A stretch of 64,000 nt of DNA, from positions 1 to 64,000 of the forward strand of contig NZ_JABANE010000023.1 in the NCBI RefSeq assembly GCF_012844305.1, given 5' to 3'. The position numbers and the translations under genes are program-made. Below are positions 63,711-64,000 of this stretch, piece after piece. Under the pieces are notes generated by a model. The model saw nothing but the letters and a program-made list of their open reading frames with translations. It was not told the origin of the DNA and did not search any database. Position 1 is the first letter of the stretch. The number at the start of each line of letters is the position of its first letter. Origin of the DNA: Flammeovirga aprica JL-4 (GTDB lineage: Bacteria > Bacteroidota > Bacteroidia > Cytophagales > Flammeovirgaceae).

Positions 63711-64000
63711 TTATTCGTTCGGGTAATTTACTTTCAGCAATTTCCCTTTTTCATATATTTCTTCTTTCTCCAAGTTACCACTTTCATCATAGTATTTCCA
63801 TGATCCAAGCTTCTGTTCCTTGTATTTTTTTCCAATTTCTCTCAAAGTACCATCATTATAGTACTTTTTGACCATACCATAAATGTTTCCTTTGTCATAA
63901 GGGATTTCATGAAGCACTGTTTTTCCATCTTCATGATACTCCATTCTGATGCCTACAATTCTGCCTTTTCTATATCTTTCTTTTGTAAGAAGCACGCCAT
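63711..64000 (-). CDS. MORN/YwqK-like repeat protein (partial at window edge)
   Basis: The frame is open to the window end, so the N-terminus is missing. At least three repeats of about 22 residues with the MORN-like spacing Y-x-D/E-G-x...Y (MEYHEDGKTVLHEIPYDKGN, VKKYYNDGTLREIGKKYKE, WKYYDESGNLEKEEIYEKG) are seen. Such proteins are called YwqK-family antitoxins in some annotations, but toxin context is absent. Function unknown. Confidence 0.7.
   Translation of the reverse strand, partial: GVLLTKERYRKGRIVGIRMEYHEDGKTVLHEIPYDKGNIYGMVKKYYNDGTLREIGKKYKEQKLGSWKYYDESGNLEKEEIYEKGKLLKVNYPNE

Noticed and set aside
63711..64000. Toxin-antitoxin module from the YwqK-like repeats
   Set aside because: No toxin gene is adjacent; the repeats are MORN-like and this family label alone does not show antitoxin activity.

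Overview
The window is AT-rich chromosomal DNA from a free-living, probably marine member of the Bacteroidota, most likely of the Cytophagales and Flammeovirga-like. This rests on several observations: FadL/DUF6089-type outer-membrane proteins, two proteins with type IX secretion C-terminal sorting domains, S46 and S41 peptidases, a DUF5683 protein beside parAB, promoters of the TTTG-N18..21-TAnnTTTG kind, few recognisable Shine-Dalgarno sequences, and stop/start overlaps such as TAATG. No phage, plasmid or CRISPR array was seen. Apart from a transposase remnant at the left edge, the gene content is mostly housekeeping.

Layout. 1-500: 3' end of an ISL3-type transposase, a 7-bp tandem repeat and a two-way terminator. 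0.6-7.8 kb: an S41 lipoprotein with a small barrel protein, a FadL-like porin, two unknown genes, a DivIVA-like coiled coil, folB, a B12-binding MerR regulator and an alpha/beta hydrolase. 7.9-11.6 kb: nadC and a YcxB-like membrane protein; a gene-free 550 bp holding a long palindrome and a probable structured RNA; a histidine kinase and its small partner. 11.7-19.2 kb: thioesterase, phosphatase, HAD/MFS pair, S1/P1 nuclease, barrel proteins and an RmlD-like reductase. 19.3-31.4 kb: clpS-recR, tatC, a SPOR amidase, a YciF-like protein, a YfcE-like phosphodiesterase, chrA, asnB, an orphan cas6, a site-2-type protease and an RluA synthase. 31.5-31.8 kb: three identical tRNA-Asp genes in tandem.

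31.9-38.7 kb is the branched-chain amino-acid operon ilvE-ilvD-ilvB-ilvN-(33-codon ORF)-ilvA on the minus strand. It is preceded by a promoter, a leader peptide dense in Ile, Val and Leu codons, and mutually exclusive antiterminator and terminator helices. This is a complete transcription attenuator and is the best-supported regulatory discovery here. ilvC lies apart (55.5-57.0 kb) behind an AraC-family gene. 38.9-43.9 kb: a NodB deacetylase, then parA-parB-DUF5683-dapB-lepB. 44.2-46.4 kb: an S46 dipeptidyl peptidase with the Asp/Glu-specific (DPP11) arginine. 46.7-51.8 kb: two large secreted leucine-rich-repeat proteins, divergently transcribed from 42 bp. 52-64 kb: TerB-like protein, tsaD, lgt, ilvC, AraC, hemA, a DUF3179 protein, an M28 peptidase, a TPR protein, an S4 RNA-binding protein and a truncated MORN-like gene.

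Non-coding highlights: a pair of 162-bp MITE-like elements (54.1 and 60.9 kb) with a bare palindrome of their ends at 25.05 kb; a roughly 128-bp palindrome at 9.4 kb; a minus-strand UUCG-hairpin RNA ending in an intrinsic terminator at 9.55-9.73 kb; and a promoter/terminator pair at 23.4 kb enclosing about 65 nt. All calls come from reading the sequence; no database search was run.
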